Positions 8,347-17,738 of a stretch of DNA of 64,000 bases are shown here, piece after piece. Source of the DNA: Prevotella melaninogenica (lineage in GTDB: Bacteria > Bacteroidota > Bacteroidia > Bacteroidales > Bacteroidaceae); assembly GCF_018128065.1 (NCBI RefSeq), contig NZ_CP072360.1:1120501-1184500 (forward strand), in the 5' to 3' direction. Under the pieces are notes generated by a model. That model ran no database searches and was not told the DNA's origin. It saw nothing but the letters and a program-made list of their open reading frames with translations. The number at the start of each line of letters is the position of its first letter. Position 1 is the stretch's first letter. Both the position numbers and the translations under genes were made by a program.

Positions 8347-9219
8347 ATGGATACAACTGAATTACTAAAGAAAGTCCGTAAGATTGAAATCAAAACCTTA
8401 GGACTAAGCCAGAATATCTTTGCAGGTCAGTATCATTCTGCCTTCAAAGGTCGTGGTATGGCTTTTTCTGAAGTACGCGAGTATCAGTATGGCGATGATG
8501 TCCGAGATATTGATTGGAATGTAACGGGTCGTTTTCATCGTCCGTATGTCAAGGTCTTTGAGGAAGAACGCGAGTTAACAGTAATGCTACTTGTCGATGT
8601 TAGTGGATCGCTTGACTTTGGTACATCAGGTCAATTGAAACGTGAAAGTGCCACGGAGATTGCCGCAACATTGGCTTTCTCTGCTATTCAAAATAATGAC
8701 AAGATAGGTATAATCTTCTTTTCTGATCATATTGAGAAGTATATTGCACCTAAGAAAGGGCGTAAGCACATTCTTTATCTTATTCGAGAGATGCTTACTT
8801 TTACTCCTGATAGTAAGAAAACGGATGTAGGTATTAGTCTTGAATATCTTAACAAGGTTATGAAACGCCGTTGTACAGCCTTTATAATCAGTGATTTTTA
8901 TACACGTAAGGATTTTAGTCAAGAACTTCGAATAGCTAATAAAAAACATGATGTAGTAGCAATTCAAGTCTATGACCCCCGAGCAAAAGAAATGCCTGAT
9001 GTAGGTTTGATGAAAGTTGTTGACGCAGAGACTGGTCATGAAATGTATATTGACACACATGATGCTCGCTTGCGTAAAGAACATAATAAATATTGGGAAG
9101 AACGTGAGATGCGTCTACATGATATGTTAAGTCAGAGTCATGTAGATAGTGTTGCTATAGCAACGGACGATGACTATGTAAAGAAGTTGATGACGTTGTT
9201 TTCAAAGAGGAATCGATGA
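8347..9219 (+). CDS. DUF58 protein with VWA-like fold (Bat operon)
   Basis: This 290-residue soluble protein carries the DUF58 signature near residues 30-75 (SEVREYQYGDDVRDIDWNVTGR) and a VWA-like metal site, D84-x-S86-x-S88, in LLVDVSGSLDFG. DUF58 proteins are regular partners of MoxR ATPases. The ATG at 8347 is chosen over an in-frame TTG two codons earlier. Its last four bases overlap the start of the next gene (ATGA), which shows tight translational coupling in the operon. The precise biochemical role is not established. Confidence 0.92.
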   Translation: MDTTELLKKVRKIEIKTLGLSQNIFAGQYHSAFKGRGMAFSEVREYQYGDDVRDIDWNVTGRFHRPYVKVFEEERELTVMLLVDVSGSLDFGTSGQLKRESATEIAATLAFSAIQNNDKIGIIFFSDHIEKYIAPKKGRKHILYLIREMLTFTPDSKKTDVGISLEYLNKVMKRRCTAFIISDFYTRKDFSQELRIANKKHDVVAIQVYDPRAKEMPDVGLMKVVDAETGHEMYIDTHDARLRKEHNKYWEEREMRLHDMLSQSHVDSVAIATDDDYVKKLMTLFSKRNR

Positions 9220-10259
9220 GAAAATATATTGTTATACTTATATTGCTTATCCTGGCTGTTGTAAGCCATGCACAGGTTCAGGTATCGGCAAGTGTGGATT
9301 CTGCCAAGATTTTGATAGGTGGACGTTCACACTATTTCATTACTGTATATGCCCCTAAAGGAACAAAGATTTCTTTTCCTGATTATAATAAGAAAAAGGA
9401 GATTGTTCCAAATATAGAAGTACTTACTGTGCAGTCTGACACAATAGATGCAAATAATGGTGTAAGAATAAGACGCATATATACTATTACTGGGTGGGAT
9501 GCCAAGCGTTATACCATTCCTGAACAGAAAGTTATCGTCAATGGTTCATCGAAAATGACAGGTAAAGTTGAGATGGAGGTTCAAGCTGTCCCCATTGATA
9601 CAGTGAAGAATATGCCAATGCCACCAGATGATATCCAAAAGGTTCCGTTCATGTGGAGCGAATGGATTCCGGTGATTTTATTAACAGTACTTGCACTCCT
9701 GTTTATCGGTATTGCTTTCTATCTTTATAGAATGCTTCGTCATAAGAAGCATGGTCGGAGACCAAAGAAAGAACGTGTACTATCATACTATGAGCAGGCA
9801 AAACATGACCTTGCTAAGATAGCAGCCAATAAAATGTTATATAAGGAGCAGAAGGATTATTATACGGATGTTACGAATATTCTCAGAATATATATATCAC
9901 AACGTTACAATATCAATGCTTTAGAAATGACCTCTCATGATATATTAGAAAGCATGAAAGATGTATGTGATGCTTCTAATATTGATAAATTAAAAGTGAT
10001 TTTCAATACTGTTGATCTTGTTAAGTTCGCTAAATATTCAACTAATGCAACTGATATGGATTATTATTTTGATAGTATTGAACACTTTATAGACAATACA
10101 AAAATGGATGAGCCTGCAGCCGTTGTTGTTGAGCCTAAGGAGGGAAAAAAGGATACTCGTTCACGTAAGATGTTAAAGCTTTCGATAGGACTACTCATCG
10201 TTGCATCTATTGCTTTACTTCTTTACGCAGCATCTGAAGCTTATTCGCTTTTGATGTGA
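9216..10259 (+). CDS. Exported, membrane-anchored protein of the Bat operon (BatD-like/DUF4381-like)
   Basis: The 347 residues start with a signal peptide (RKYIVILILLILAVVSHAQ) followed by an immunoglobulin-like periplasmic region to about residue 140. A membrane helix at about 150-172 (WIPVILLTVLALLFIGIAF) leads to a basic cytoplasmic part with a conserved tail region (ISQRYNINALEMTSHDIL). A second hydrophobic segment closes the protein. The layout resembles a short BatD or DUF4381 protein, and its place between DUF58 and BatA is the usual one in Bacteroidales. It overlaps the preceding gene by 4 bases. Function inferred from context only. Confidence 0.75.
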   Translation: MRKYIVILILLILAVVSHAQVQVSASVDSAKILIGGRSHYFITVYAPKGTKISFPDYNKKKEIVPNIEVLTVQSDTIDANNGVRIRRIYTITGWDAKRYTIPEQKVIVNGSSKMTGKVEMEVQAVPIDTVKNMPMPPDDIQKVPFMWSEWIPVILLTVLALLFIGIAFYLYRMLRHKKHGRRPKKERVLSYYEQAKHDLAKIAANKMLYKEQKDYYTDVTNILRIYISQRYNINALEMTSHDILESMKDVCDASNIDKLKVIFNTVDLVKFAKYSTNATDMDYYFDSIEHFIDNTKMDEPAAVVVEPKEGKKDTRSRKMLKLSIGLLIVASIALLLYAASEAYSLLM

Positions 10260-10278
10260 TTTAAATAGAATAATAGAA

Positions 10279-11235
10279 ATGGAATTTGCCAATAGTGGAT
10301 ATCTCCTTTTACTGCTTTTGTTGATACCGTATTTATTATGGTATTTCTTTCGTGGTAAAGGAAAAGAACCAACCATGAGGATGAGTGATACCTTCGCTTA
10401 TCAGCATGCTCCAAGAAGTTGGAAGGTGAGATTGATTCACCTCCCTATGGCTTTGCGATGTATAGTCTATGCATTAGTAGTGATTGTCTTGGCTCGTCCT
10501 CAAACATATAATGCTTGGGATAATAAAGATACTGAAGGTATTGACATAATGTTGACAATGGATGTATCAGCAAGTATGTTAACAGAGGATGTTTTCCCTA
10601 ATCGTTTGGAGGTTGCAAAGGACGTAGCATCCGAATTTATCAGTAGTCGTCCAAGTGATAACATTGGACTTACAATCTTTGCTGGTGAAGCCTTTACGCA
10701 ATGTCCAATGACCCTTGACCATGCAGCATTATTGAATCTTCTTCATAATGTTCGTACAGATTTGGTAACAAGCGGTTTGATGCAAGATGGTACAGCTATC
10801 GGTATGGGATTAGCCAACTCTGTCAGTCGCTTGAAAGATTCTAAAGCTAAGAGTAAAGTAGTTATCTTATTAACGGATGGAAGCAATAATGTTGGTTCTA
10901 TCTCCCCAATGACAGCTGCTACAATAGCAAAGAAATTCGGTATCAGAGTTTATACAATAGGCTTGGGAAGAGAGACTGGAGAAGACATCGGCGCTATTGA
11001 TTATAATACTTTGCAAGATATTGCAATATTAACGAATGGCGAATTCTATAGAGCACAAAGTCAAGCAGAGTTGTTAAAAATTTATCATGATATTGATAAA
11101 CTTGAGAAAACTAAGATGAGTATGAAGACATACGATCGTTTACATGAGGCTTATATGCCTTTTGCATGGTTTGCTTTATTACTCTTCTGTTTTGAGTTAC
11201 TGCTTCGTTGGACAGTCTTTAGACGATTGCCATAA
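10279..11235 (+). CDS. batA: BatA, membrane-anchored VWA protein
   Basis: The 318-residue protein has an N-terminal hairpin of two membrane helices (about residues 7-22 and 57-76), a von Willebrand A domain and a C-terminal membrane helix. The metal-ion-dependent adhesion site is D95-x-S97-x-S99 in TMDVSASML, with the later MIDAS elements (QDGTAIGMGL) and LLTDGSNN visible. In B. fragilis the bat genes are linked to tolerance of oxygen and to normal growth; the VWA domains are thought to assemble a periplasmic or membrane complex with the MoxR ATPase. A second VWA gene follows. Confidence 0.92.
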   Translation: MEFANSGYLLLLLLLIPYLLWYFFRGKGKEPTMRMSDTFAYQHAPRSWKVRLIHLPMALRCIVYALVVIVLARPQTYNAWDNKDTEGIDIMLTMDVSASMLTEDVFPNRLEVAKDVASEFISSRPSDNIGLTIFAGEAFTQCPMTLDHAALLNLLHNVRTDLVTSGLMQDGTAIGMGLANSVSRLKDSKAKSKVVILLTDGSNNVGSISPMTAATIAKKFGIRVYTIGLGRETGEDIGAIDYNTLQDIAILTNGEFYRAQSQAELLKIYHDIDKLEKTKMSMKTYDRLHEAYMPFAWFALLLFCFELLLRWTVFRRLP

Positions 11236-11292
11236 GACTTTTGCTCAACTATTACAATTGATAATTGCTTGTTTAACAAGAATTTTTGAAGA

Positions 11293-12288
11293 ATGTTTAG
11301 ATTTGATAATCCCATATATCTGTGGTTGTTATTACTGATTCCCTTATCAGTAATCATCTACTTATATTCCATTCGTAAGCGTAAGCAACGAATGGCAAAG
11401 TTTGGGAATACTGTACTTATCAATCAGCTTTCTCCTATGATAAGTCAGAGGAGGGAATGGATTAAATTTGTATTAGTAGAACTGGTGTTATTGCTCCTTA
11501 TACTTATTGTTGCTCGTCCTCAAGTTGGAAGTAAGATTGCTTCTAACAAGGAAAGAGAAGGTATAGAGACTATTATTGCACTTGATATTAGTAATTCAAT
11601 GTTGGCTGAGGATGTTGCCCCTTCTCGTTTAGAAAAGAGTAAGTTGTTGGTTGAGAATTTAATGAACAAGTTTAGTGAGGATAAGATAGGATTAATAGTC
11701 TTTGCTGGTGATGCCTTTGTTCAACTCCCAATAACAAGTGACTATGTTTCTGCCAAGATGTTTTTAGACAATATCAACCCTTCACTTATTGGAACACAAG
11801 GAACAGATATTGGTAAAGCACTTCAACTTTCAATGAATAGTTTCACACCTAACGCTAAGGTTGGTAAAGCTATCATCTTGATAACTGATGGTGAAGACAA
11901 TGAGGGTGGAGCTGAGAAAATGGCAAAGCAAGCATATCGTAAAGGGATTAATGTCTTTATCTTAGGTGTTGGTTCAAAAGATGGTGCTACTATTCCAATG
12001 CCTGATGGAAGTGAATTAAAGACATCAACAGGAGAGCTTGTTAGGACTCGCCTTAATGAAGAGATGTGTAAACAGATTGCTGCAGCAGGACATGGAGTAT
12101 ATGTTCATGTCAATAATAGTAGTACTGCTGATGCTGTATTGAGAAGAGAACTTAGTAAACTGCAAAAAGGAAAAATAAACAATGTTGTTTATAGTGACTT
12201 TGACGAACAGTTCCAAGCATTGGCATTACTGGTTGTTATTCTATTGATTGCAGATGTCTTATTACTTGAAAGAAAAAGACGTTGGTAA
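11293..12288 (+). CDS. batB: BatB, membrane-anchored VWA protein
   Basis: This is a second, homologous VWA protein of 331 residues with the same plan: two N-terminal membrane helices, a VWA domain and a C-terminal helix (LALLVVILLIADVLLL). The MIDAS motif is D98-x-S100-x-S102 (ALDISNSML), with GTDIGKAL and LITDGEDNEGG further on. It is similar to BatA over its length, which points to an old duplication. The next gene begins 4 bases after its stop codon. Sequence and order match the B. fragilis batA-batB pair. Confidence 0.92.
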   Translation: MFRFDNPIYLWLLLLIPLSVIIYLYSIRKRKQRMAKFGNTVLINQLSPMISQRREWIKFVLVELVLLLLILIVARPQVGSKIASNKEREGIETIIALDISNSMLAEDVAPSRLEKSKLLVENLMNKFSEDKIGLIVFAGDAFVQLPITSDYVSAKMFLDNINPSLIGTQGTDIGKALQLSMNSFTPNAKVGKAIILITDGEDNEGGAEKMAKQAYRKGINVFILGVGSKDGATIPMPDGSELKTSTGELVRTRLNEEMCKQIAAAGHGVYVHVNNSSTADAVLRRELSKLQKGKINNVVYSDFDEQFQALALLVVILLIADVLLLERKRRW

Positions 12289-12292
12289 AGGT

Positions 12293-12982
12293 ATGGTTAA
12301 ACGACTTTATATCACAATATGTATATTGTTTATGTTTGTTGGAGCAAATGGACAAACATCTAATCAACTCATTAGAGGGGGCAATAAGTTTTTCTCTTCA
12401 AAGAACTATGCACAAGCAGAGATACTTTATCGCAAGGCTGTTGATAAAGATGCAAAGAATGCAATTGCCAACTATAATTTAGGTAGAAGCCTACAAGCGC
12501 AGAAGAAGAATGATGAAGCTAAAAAGCTCTATGAGAAAGATGCTAAGTTAGAGAAAGACCCTGTACGTCTGTCAAGTAGTTATAATAACTTAGGAACTAT
12601 TTATCAAGGTGAGCAAGACTATGCTAAAGCTATAGAAGCCTACAAAGGTGCTTTGCGTAGTAACCCTAATCATAAGAATGCTCGATATAATTTAGAACTG
12701 TGTAAACGCAAGCAGAAACAGCAGCAAAAGAAACAGCAATCATCAAATAAAAATAAGAATAAATCTGATAAGAATAAAGATAGGAAGAATCGATCCCAAA
12801 ATCAGAATAAAAACAAGAATAAAAATCAGAAGAACAAACAACAGAAAGAAAATCAAGGCATGAGTAAAGATAATGCAGAGCAACTTCTCAATGCTGTTAA
12901 ACAGCAGGAGAAAGAAACGCAAGAACGTTTGTCAAAAGTGATGCGTCAGCCTTCTGATAAAAAACTTGATAAAAACTGGTAA
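12293..12982 (+). CDS. batC: BatC, exported TPR protein
   Basis: The ATG at 12293 is preferred over an upstream in-frame start inside batB because it begins a clear signal peptide (VKRLYITICILFMFVGANGQ). Of 229 residues, about 25-130 form tetratricopeptide repeats (AIANYNLGRSLQAQKKNDEA; a second unit YNNLGTIYQGEQDYAKAIEAY). The rest is a very polar tail, about 60 residues made mostly of K, N and Q, and then a short helix. TPR proteins of this locus are taken to scaffold the VWA complex. The last codons lie 10 bases before the batD start. Confidence 0.88.
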   Translation: MVKRLYITICILFMFVGANGQTSNQLIRGGNKFFSSKNYAQAEILYRKAVDKDAKNAIANYNLGRSLQAQKKNDEAKKLYEKDAKLEKDPVRLSSSYNNLGTIYQGEQDYAKAIEAYKGALRSNPNHKNARYNLELCKRKQKQQQKKQQSSNKNKNKSDKNKDRKNRSQNQNKNKNKNQKNKQQKENQGMSKDNAEQLLNAVKQQEKETQERLSKVMRQPSDKKLDKNW

Positions 12983-12992
12983 TATTGAAGAT

Positions 12993-15536
12993 ATGAAAAG
13001 ATATATTATTTTATTTCTATCTCTCATGAGTGTTTGTCTTTTACAAGCACAACGAGTTCGGGTGGCTGCACCTAAACAAGTAACAGTAGGAGAAGAGTTC
13101 CAAGTTGAATACATCGTATATACTCAGGATGTACGTAGGTTTCAATTGGGTAGGTTATCAAATGGACTTGAGAAAGTGTTTGGACCTGCAACTTCTTCGC
13201 AATCAAATTATCAATTCATTGATGGGCATGCAAGTAGTTCTTCTTCTATGTCGTTTACATACGTCTTTATAGCAACAAAGAAAGGAAATTTAAATATTGG
13301 ACCTGCTCATATTTTTGTGAATGATCAGGAGCTTGCATCTACACCAGTGAGAATCGTTGTTACTAATGGTCCTACTAATGTTGGTCATTATGATTCGCAC
13401 AATGATCCACGAACAGCACCGTCAAGAGTATCTTCTAATGACTTATTTATAAAGGTGAGTGCTAATAAGACTACTGTTTATGAGCAGGAGCCTGTTTTAC
13501 TTACATATAAAGTTTATACAACAAAGAATCTACGTCAGCTCATTGGTAAAATGCCCGATTTGGTTGGCTTTCATGTACAAGAGGTAGACTTACCACAACA
13601 AAAGACTTTCCATAAAGAACGTATTGGTAAGCGTTTGTATAATTGTGTCACTTGGAGTCAGTATGTAATGTATCCACAAATAACTGGAACATTGAAGGTT
13701 CCACCATTGACATTCCATGGAGTCATACAAGAATCGAATACATTCAATCCATTTGAAGCTTTTGGTATTGATGGCGGTAGCACAAATATCAATAAAGATA
13801 TTGTTGCCCCAGGATTAGCAATTAAAGTTTTGCCTTTGCCAAGTCGTCCGGCAGACTTCTCTGGTGGTGTAGGTCATTTTAATCTTTCAGCACAGTTAGA
13901 TAAGAAAGAAATAAAGGCAGGTAATCCTGTTACGATTCGTGTCGTTGTTAGCGGAGCAGGAAACTTGAAGTTGATTAAGCAGCCTATAATTCAGATTCCA
14001 AAGGAATTTGAATCATACGATGTAAAGGTTACTGATAAAACGCAATTGACGACAAAAGGAGCTGAGGGAAACATGATTTACGACCAGGTTGTAATTCCTC
14101 ATCAAGAGGGGCTGGTTGCCATTCCTCCAGTAAAGTTCTGTTATTACGATTTAGCACAGAGGAAGTATGTAACGCTTCAAACGTCTCCGATGGAGTTGAA
14201 GGTTTCAAGAGGTGATGGTACTTCAAAAGATATTCTGTCAGTAGATTTACCAAATGAAGATATCTTACCATTAAAGCAAGGAAGCAGCTCACTTGATAAA
14301 GTTGGTAACTTCTTCTTTGGATCAATAGCATATTATATCATTCTCATTTTGCTATTAGGAACAGGTGGAGTTCTTTCCTTCTATTATCGTGATCGTTTTG
14401 CACATCGTGTCGACATGGTTTTGAAACGTGGAAAGAACGCTAACCGTATAGCTTCCAGTCGTTTACATGCAGCAGAACTCTTAATGTTGAAGAACAAGAA
14501 TCTCGATTTTTACGATGAGGTTCTAAAGACTTTATGGGGTTATGCAAGTGATAAGCTAAACCTTCCTGTTGAATTATTATCACGTGATAACATCAGCGGA
14601 CAATTTAGTAAAATTAAAGTACCGTATGAAGTCATTGACAAGTATATTTCTGCTATTGATGAATGTGAATTTGAACGTTATGCTCCTGGTGACGAGAAAG
14701 GTAATATGAAAAGAACACTTGATGCTGCAATGAAGGCTATAGCTGATATGGAAGAAGCTGTTAAGAAGTTGAAACCTTCTAAGAAAAAGACATTAAACTT
14801 CTTCTTCCTTCTTATTTGTATGTCTGTATTCTCTTTACAATTATCAGCACAAACAAAGGCTGATGTTGACAAACTTTATCAAAAGGGACATTACAAGCAG
14901 GCTGTTAAGGGATATGAGAACCTATTGAGGCAGGGAGAATCTGCCGCCCTGTATTATAATCTTGGCAATAGCTACTATCGTCTTGATAACATTCCACATG
15001 CTGTTCTTTCTTATGAGCGTGCACAGCGTCTTGCTCCGAGTGATGAAGATATCCGTTTCAACCTTCAATTGGCGCAATCAAAGACAATTGATAATTTAAC
15101 TCCAGAGCCAGAGATGTTTTTCGTCACATGGTATAAAGCTTTAGTTAATTTTATGAGTGTTGATAACTGGGCTATCTTAAGTCTTGTTTGCTTGTTTATC
15201 TCGCTTTTAGCACTTGTTATCTATCTATTTGTTGAGATTGAGTTTCTTAGAAAGTTGGCAAAAGTTATATTGCCGCTTTTCTTTTTCTTCTTCCTTCTCA
15301 ACACATTCTTTGCTATCCAGCAAGTTTCCATGTTAGATTCAGAGTCTCATGGTATCATCATGACTCCTTCAGCAGTTGTTAGAAAGATGCCTGACCCCAA
15401 GTCTGCTGAGGCGTTTATCCTTCATGAAGGGTCTAAGGTAAGAATTACTGACAATAGTATGAGCCAATGGACGGAAATTAAATTAAGTGATGGACGTCAG
15501 GGATGGATTAAGGCTGAAAATGTTGAAGCTATATAA
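12993..15536 (+). CDS. batD: BatD-BatE fusion protein
   Basis: The 847-residue product joins two proteins that are separate in B. fragilis. Residues 1 to about 435 are BatD: a signal peptide (YIILFLSLMSVCLLQAQ) and several immunoglobulin-like domains, then a membrane helix at about 445-465 (IAYYIILILLLGTGGVLSF) and a cytoplasmic part. At about residue 600 a second signal-peptide-like helix (LNFFFLLICMSVFSLQLSAQ) is followed by TPR repeats (AALYYNLGNSYYRLDNI), two more membrane helices and a bacterial SH3 domain at the end, which is the layout of BatE. The frame is continuous with no stop. An internal start could still give free BatE. The ATG at 12993 begins the signal peptide. Confidence 0.88.
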   Translation: MKRYIILFLSLMSVCLLQAQRVRVAAPKQVTVGEEFQVEYIVYTQDVRRFQLGRLSNGLEKVFGPATSSQSNYQFIDGHASSSSSMSFTYVFIATKKGNLNIGPAHIFVNDQELASTPVRIVVTNGPTNVGHYDSHNDPRTAPSRVSSNDLFIKVSANKTTVYEQEPVLLTYKVYTTKNLRQLIGKMPDLVGFHVQEVDLPQQKTFHKERIGKRLYNCVTWSQYVMYPQITGTLKVPPLTFHGVIQESNTFNPFEAFGIDGGSTNINKDIVAPGLAIKVLPLPSRPADFSGGVGHFNLSAQLDKKEIKAGNPVTIRVVVSGAGNLKLIKQPIIQIPKEFESYDVKVTDKTQLTTKGAEGNMIYDQVVIPHQEGLVAIPPVKFCYYDLAQRKYVTLQTSPMELKVSRGDGTSKDILSVDLPNEDILPLKQGSSSLDKVGNFFFGSIAYYIILILLLGTGGVLSFYYRDRFAHRVDMVLKRGKNANRIASSRLHAAELLMLKNKNLDFYDEVLKTLWGYASDKLNLPVELLSRDNISGQFSKIKVPYEVIDKYISAIDECEFERYAPGDEKGNMKRTLDAAMKAIADMEEAVKKLKPSKKKTLNFFFLLICMSVFSLQLSAQTKADVDKLYQKGHYKQAVKGYENLLRQGESAALYYNLGNSYYRLDNIPHAVLSYERAQRLAPSDEDIRFNLQLAQSKTIDNLTPEPEMFFVTWYKALVNFMSVDNWAILSLVCLFISLLALVIYLFVEIEFLRKLAKVILPLFFFFFLLNTFFAIQQVSMLDSESHGIIMTPSAVVRKMPDPKSAEAFILHEGSKVRITDNSMSQWTEIKLSDGRQGWIKAENVEAI

Positions 15537-15571
15537 ATCCCTATCAGTGAATTGTTTTTATATAAGACCAA

Positions 15572-16270
15572 ATGATGAATTTAGACGTTTTACGAGAACT
15601 CGATAAATCATTATTACTCACTTTTAATGGGGGTAATAATCTTTTTCTTGACTATTTCATCTTGACGGTGACGTCTGCTTACACATGGATTCCACTTTAT
15701 GCGTCTTTACTTTATCTGGTTATAAAAAACAATGAGAACTGGCAAAAAATCATGCTTATTGTCGGTATGATGGCATTGGGACTTCTGATAGTAAATGGTG
15801 TTAACATTGGTATTGTTAAGCCATTTATAGCCCGACCTCGTCCACTCAACAATCCTGACCTACAAGGATTGGTTATGACCGTAAATTATTATAAGGCTAA
15901 TGGTTATAGCTTCTTTTCTTCTCATACTGCAAATGCTTTTGTTATTTCAGTCTTCTTTTGTTTATTGGTACGTGATCGTGTCTTTTCATTCGTAATGATA
16001 TCTTGGAGCCTTATCGTTTCTCTCACACGTCCTTATCTTGGCGTACATTATCCGTCTGACGTGTTTGTTGGAATGATATTTGGTTCAAGCGTCGCCATTC
16101 TCATTTATTTTTTATACCTTCGCATTTACATTCGTTTCAGTGAGAAGTTGCACTATATTTCGACGAGATATACACGAACAGGTTATAACTTTGCAGATAT
16201 TGACGTTGTTATCTGCGTGCTTATACTTACATTCATTTATGCGACTTTTTGTGCTGTTTTATCAATATAA
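15572..16270 (+). CDS. PAP2-family membrane phosphatase
   Basis: The 232-residue integral membrane protein has the three PAP2 catalytic motifs: K83-x6-R90-P91 (KPFIARPRP), SSH118 in place of the usual SGH (FFSSHTAN), and R153-x5-H159-x3-D163 (RPYLGVHYPSD). These form the acid phosphatase site used on undecaprenyl pyrophosphate, phosphatidylglycerol phosphate or lipid A; which one cannot be told here. Several hydrophobic helices flank the motifs. Two ATG codons stand in tandem at 15572 and 15575. The gene follows the Bat operon by 35 bases and may be read from it. Confidence 0.9.
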   Translation: MMNLDVLRELDKSLLLTFNGGNNLFLDYFILTVTSAYTWIPLYASLLYLVIKNNENWQKIMLIVGMMALGLLIVNGVNIGIVKPFIARPRPLNNPDLQGLVMTVNYYKANGYSFFSSHTANAFVISVFFCLLVRDRVFSFVMISWSLIVSLTRPYLGVHYPSDVFVGMIFGSSVAILIYFLYLRIYIRFSEKLHYISTRYTRTGYNFADIDVVICVLILTFIYATFCAVLSI

Positions 16271-16279
16271 ATAAATATT

Positions 16280-17551
16280 ATGTCTGAAGATACAAAACAT
16301 ATCTGCATTTCTGATTACAACTATCCCCTCCCTGATGCGCGCATTGCCAAATTCCCATTAGCAGAGCGCGACCATAGTAAGCTTTTGCTTTATAAGCATG
16401 GAGAAGTATCGGAGGATATATTTTATAATCTTCCTGAAAATTTGCCTAAAGGTGCATTAATGGTTTTCAATAATACGAAAGTCATCCAAGCACGTATGCA
16501 CTTCCGTAAGGAAACGGGCGCACTGATAGAGGTCTTTCTTATGGAACCCGCACAACCAACTGATTATGAGTTGATGTTCCAGACAAATCATGCGTGTGCA
16601 TGGCTTTGTATGGTGGGTAATCTCAAGAAGTGGAAGGAAGGAGCATTGAAACGTGAATTTGAAATCAAGGGACATAAGCTAACGCTCACAGCATCAATGG
16701 ACCGCACAAAGGTTCAGATGCAGGCTGGTGGAACGAATCATTGGATTAACTTTGAGTGGGATAATTCAAACATCTCTTTTGCTGAAATCCTCGAAGCTGT
16801 GGGTGAGTTGCCTATTCCTCCCTATCTTAACCGTGCGACCGAAGAAAGCGACAAGGAGACCTATCAAACGGTATATTCCAAAATTAAAGGCTCAGTGGCA
16901 GCCCCTACGGCTGGACTTCACTTTACTGATCGGGTATTGAAAGCACTTGATGAGCATGGCATTGATCGTGAGGAGCTCACCCTTCATGTTGGAGCAGGAA
17001 CTTTCAAACCTGTGAAAAGCCACGAGATTGAAGGACATAGTATGCACACAGAATTTGTCGTTGTTCGTCGTCAGACATTAGAAAAGTTGCTTAAACATCA
17101 TTGTCAAGCGATTGCCGTGGGGACAACAAGTGTAAGAACATTGGAGAGCCTTTATTATATGGGTGTAAAGCTTGTGTTATCACCAGATGCAACAGAGAAG
17201 GACCTCCACGTTAATCAATGGGAACCATACGACTTGCCACATAATGCAGAGGGATTGGTTGAAAAGGATGGGAAGGTAATAACAGTAGAAGATGCCATCC
17301 GACACCTTCTCGCTTATTTGGATAAAGATGGATTAAATGTGCTACATTCAAGTACACGGATTATTATCGCACCAGGTTTTACTTACAAGATTGTCAAGGC
17401 ACTCGTTACCAATTTCCATCAGCCGCAATCAACGTTATTGCTTTTGGTAAGTGCTTTCTTAAGAGGAGATTGGCGAAAGGTATATGACTACGCACTCTGT
17501 CATGATTTTCGTTTTCTTAGCTATGGTGACTCTTCATTGCTGATGCCATAG
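16280..17551 (+). CDS. QueA-type S-adenosylmethionine:tRNA ribosyltransferase-isomerase (long form)
   Basis: The enzyme family transfers and rearranges the ribose of S-adenosylmethionine onto preQ1 in tRNA, giving epoxyqueuosine. The conserved segments LMVFNNTKVIQARM, GSVAAPTAGLHFT, LTLHVGAGTFKPV, IAVGTTSVRTLES and LVTNFHQPQSTLLLLVSAF are all present. At 423 residues it is longer than E. coli QueA (356). The extra part lies mainly between the TSVRTLES and IIIAPGF motifs (about residues 295-345) and in the middle domain. Bacteroidales often carry a long paralogue besides ordinary QueA, so the exact role is not certain. It starts 9 bases after the PAP2 gene. Confidence 0.85.
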   Translation: MSEDTKHICISDYNYPLPDARIAKFPLAERDHSKLLLYKHGEVSEDIFYNLPENLPKGALMVFNNTKVIQARMHFRKETGALIEVFLMEPAQPTDYELMFQTNHACAWLCMVGNLKKWKEGALKREFEIKGHKLTLTASMDRTKVQMQAGGTNHWINFEWDNSNISFAEILEAVGELPIPPYLNRATEESDKETYQTVYSKIKGSVAAPTAGLHFTDRVLKALDEHGIDREELTLHVGAGTFKPVKSHEIEGHSMHTEFVVVRRQTLEKLLKHHCQAIAVGTTSVRTLESLYYMGVKLVLSPDATEKDLHVNQWEPYDLPHNAEGLVEKDGKVITVEDAIRHLLAYLDKDGLNVLHSSTRIIIAPGFTYKIVKALVTNFHQPQSTLLLLVSAFLRGDWRKVYDYALCHDFRFLSYGDSSLLMP

Positions 17552-17738
17552 CAATGATAATGTTTTACCATAATATTAGGAATAGGAAGCAATAAATCCA
17601 ATTCTTGAGGATAAGCATATTGAACAAGAGCATCCAAAGGATTGGATATATATGTCCAAAAGATTGAATAACCAAAGTTTAAGATGATGGGATGCTTTCA
17701 ATAATTAAGGATAATCATAAACTTTAAGAAGGAAAAAG

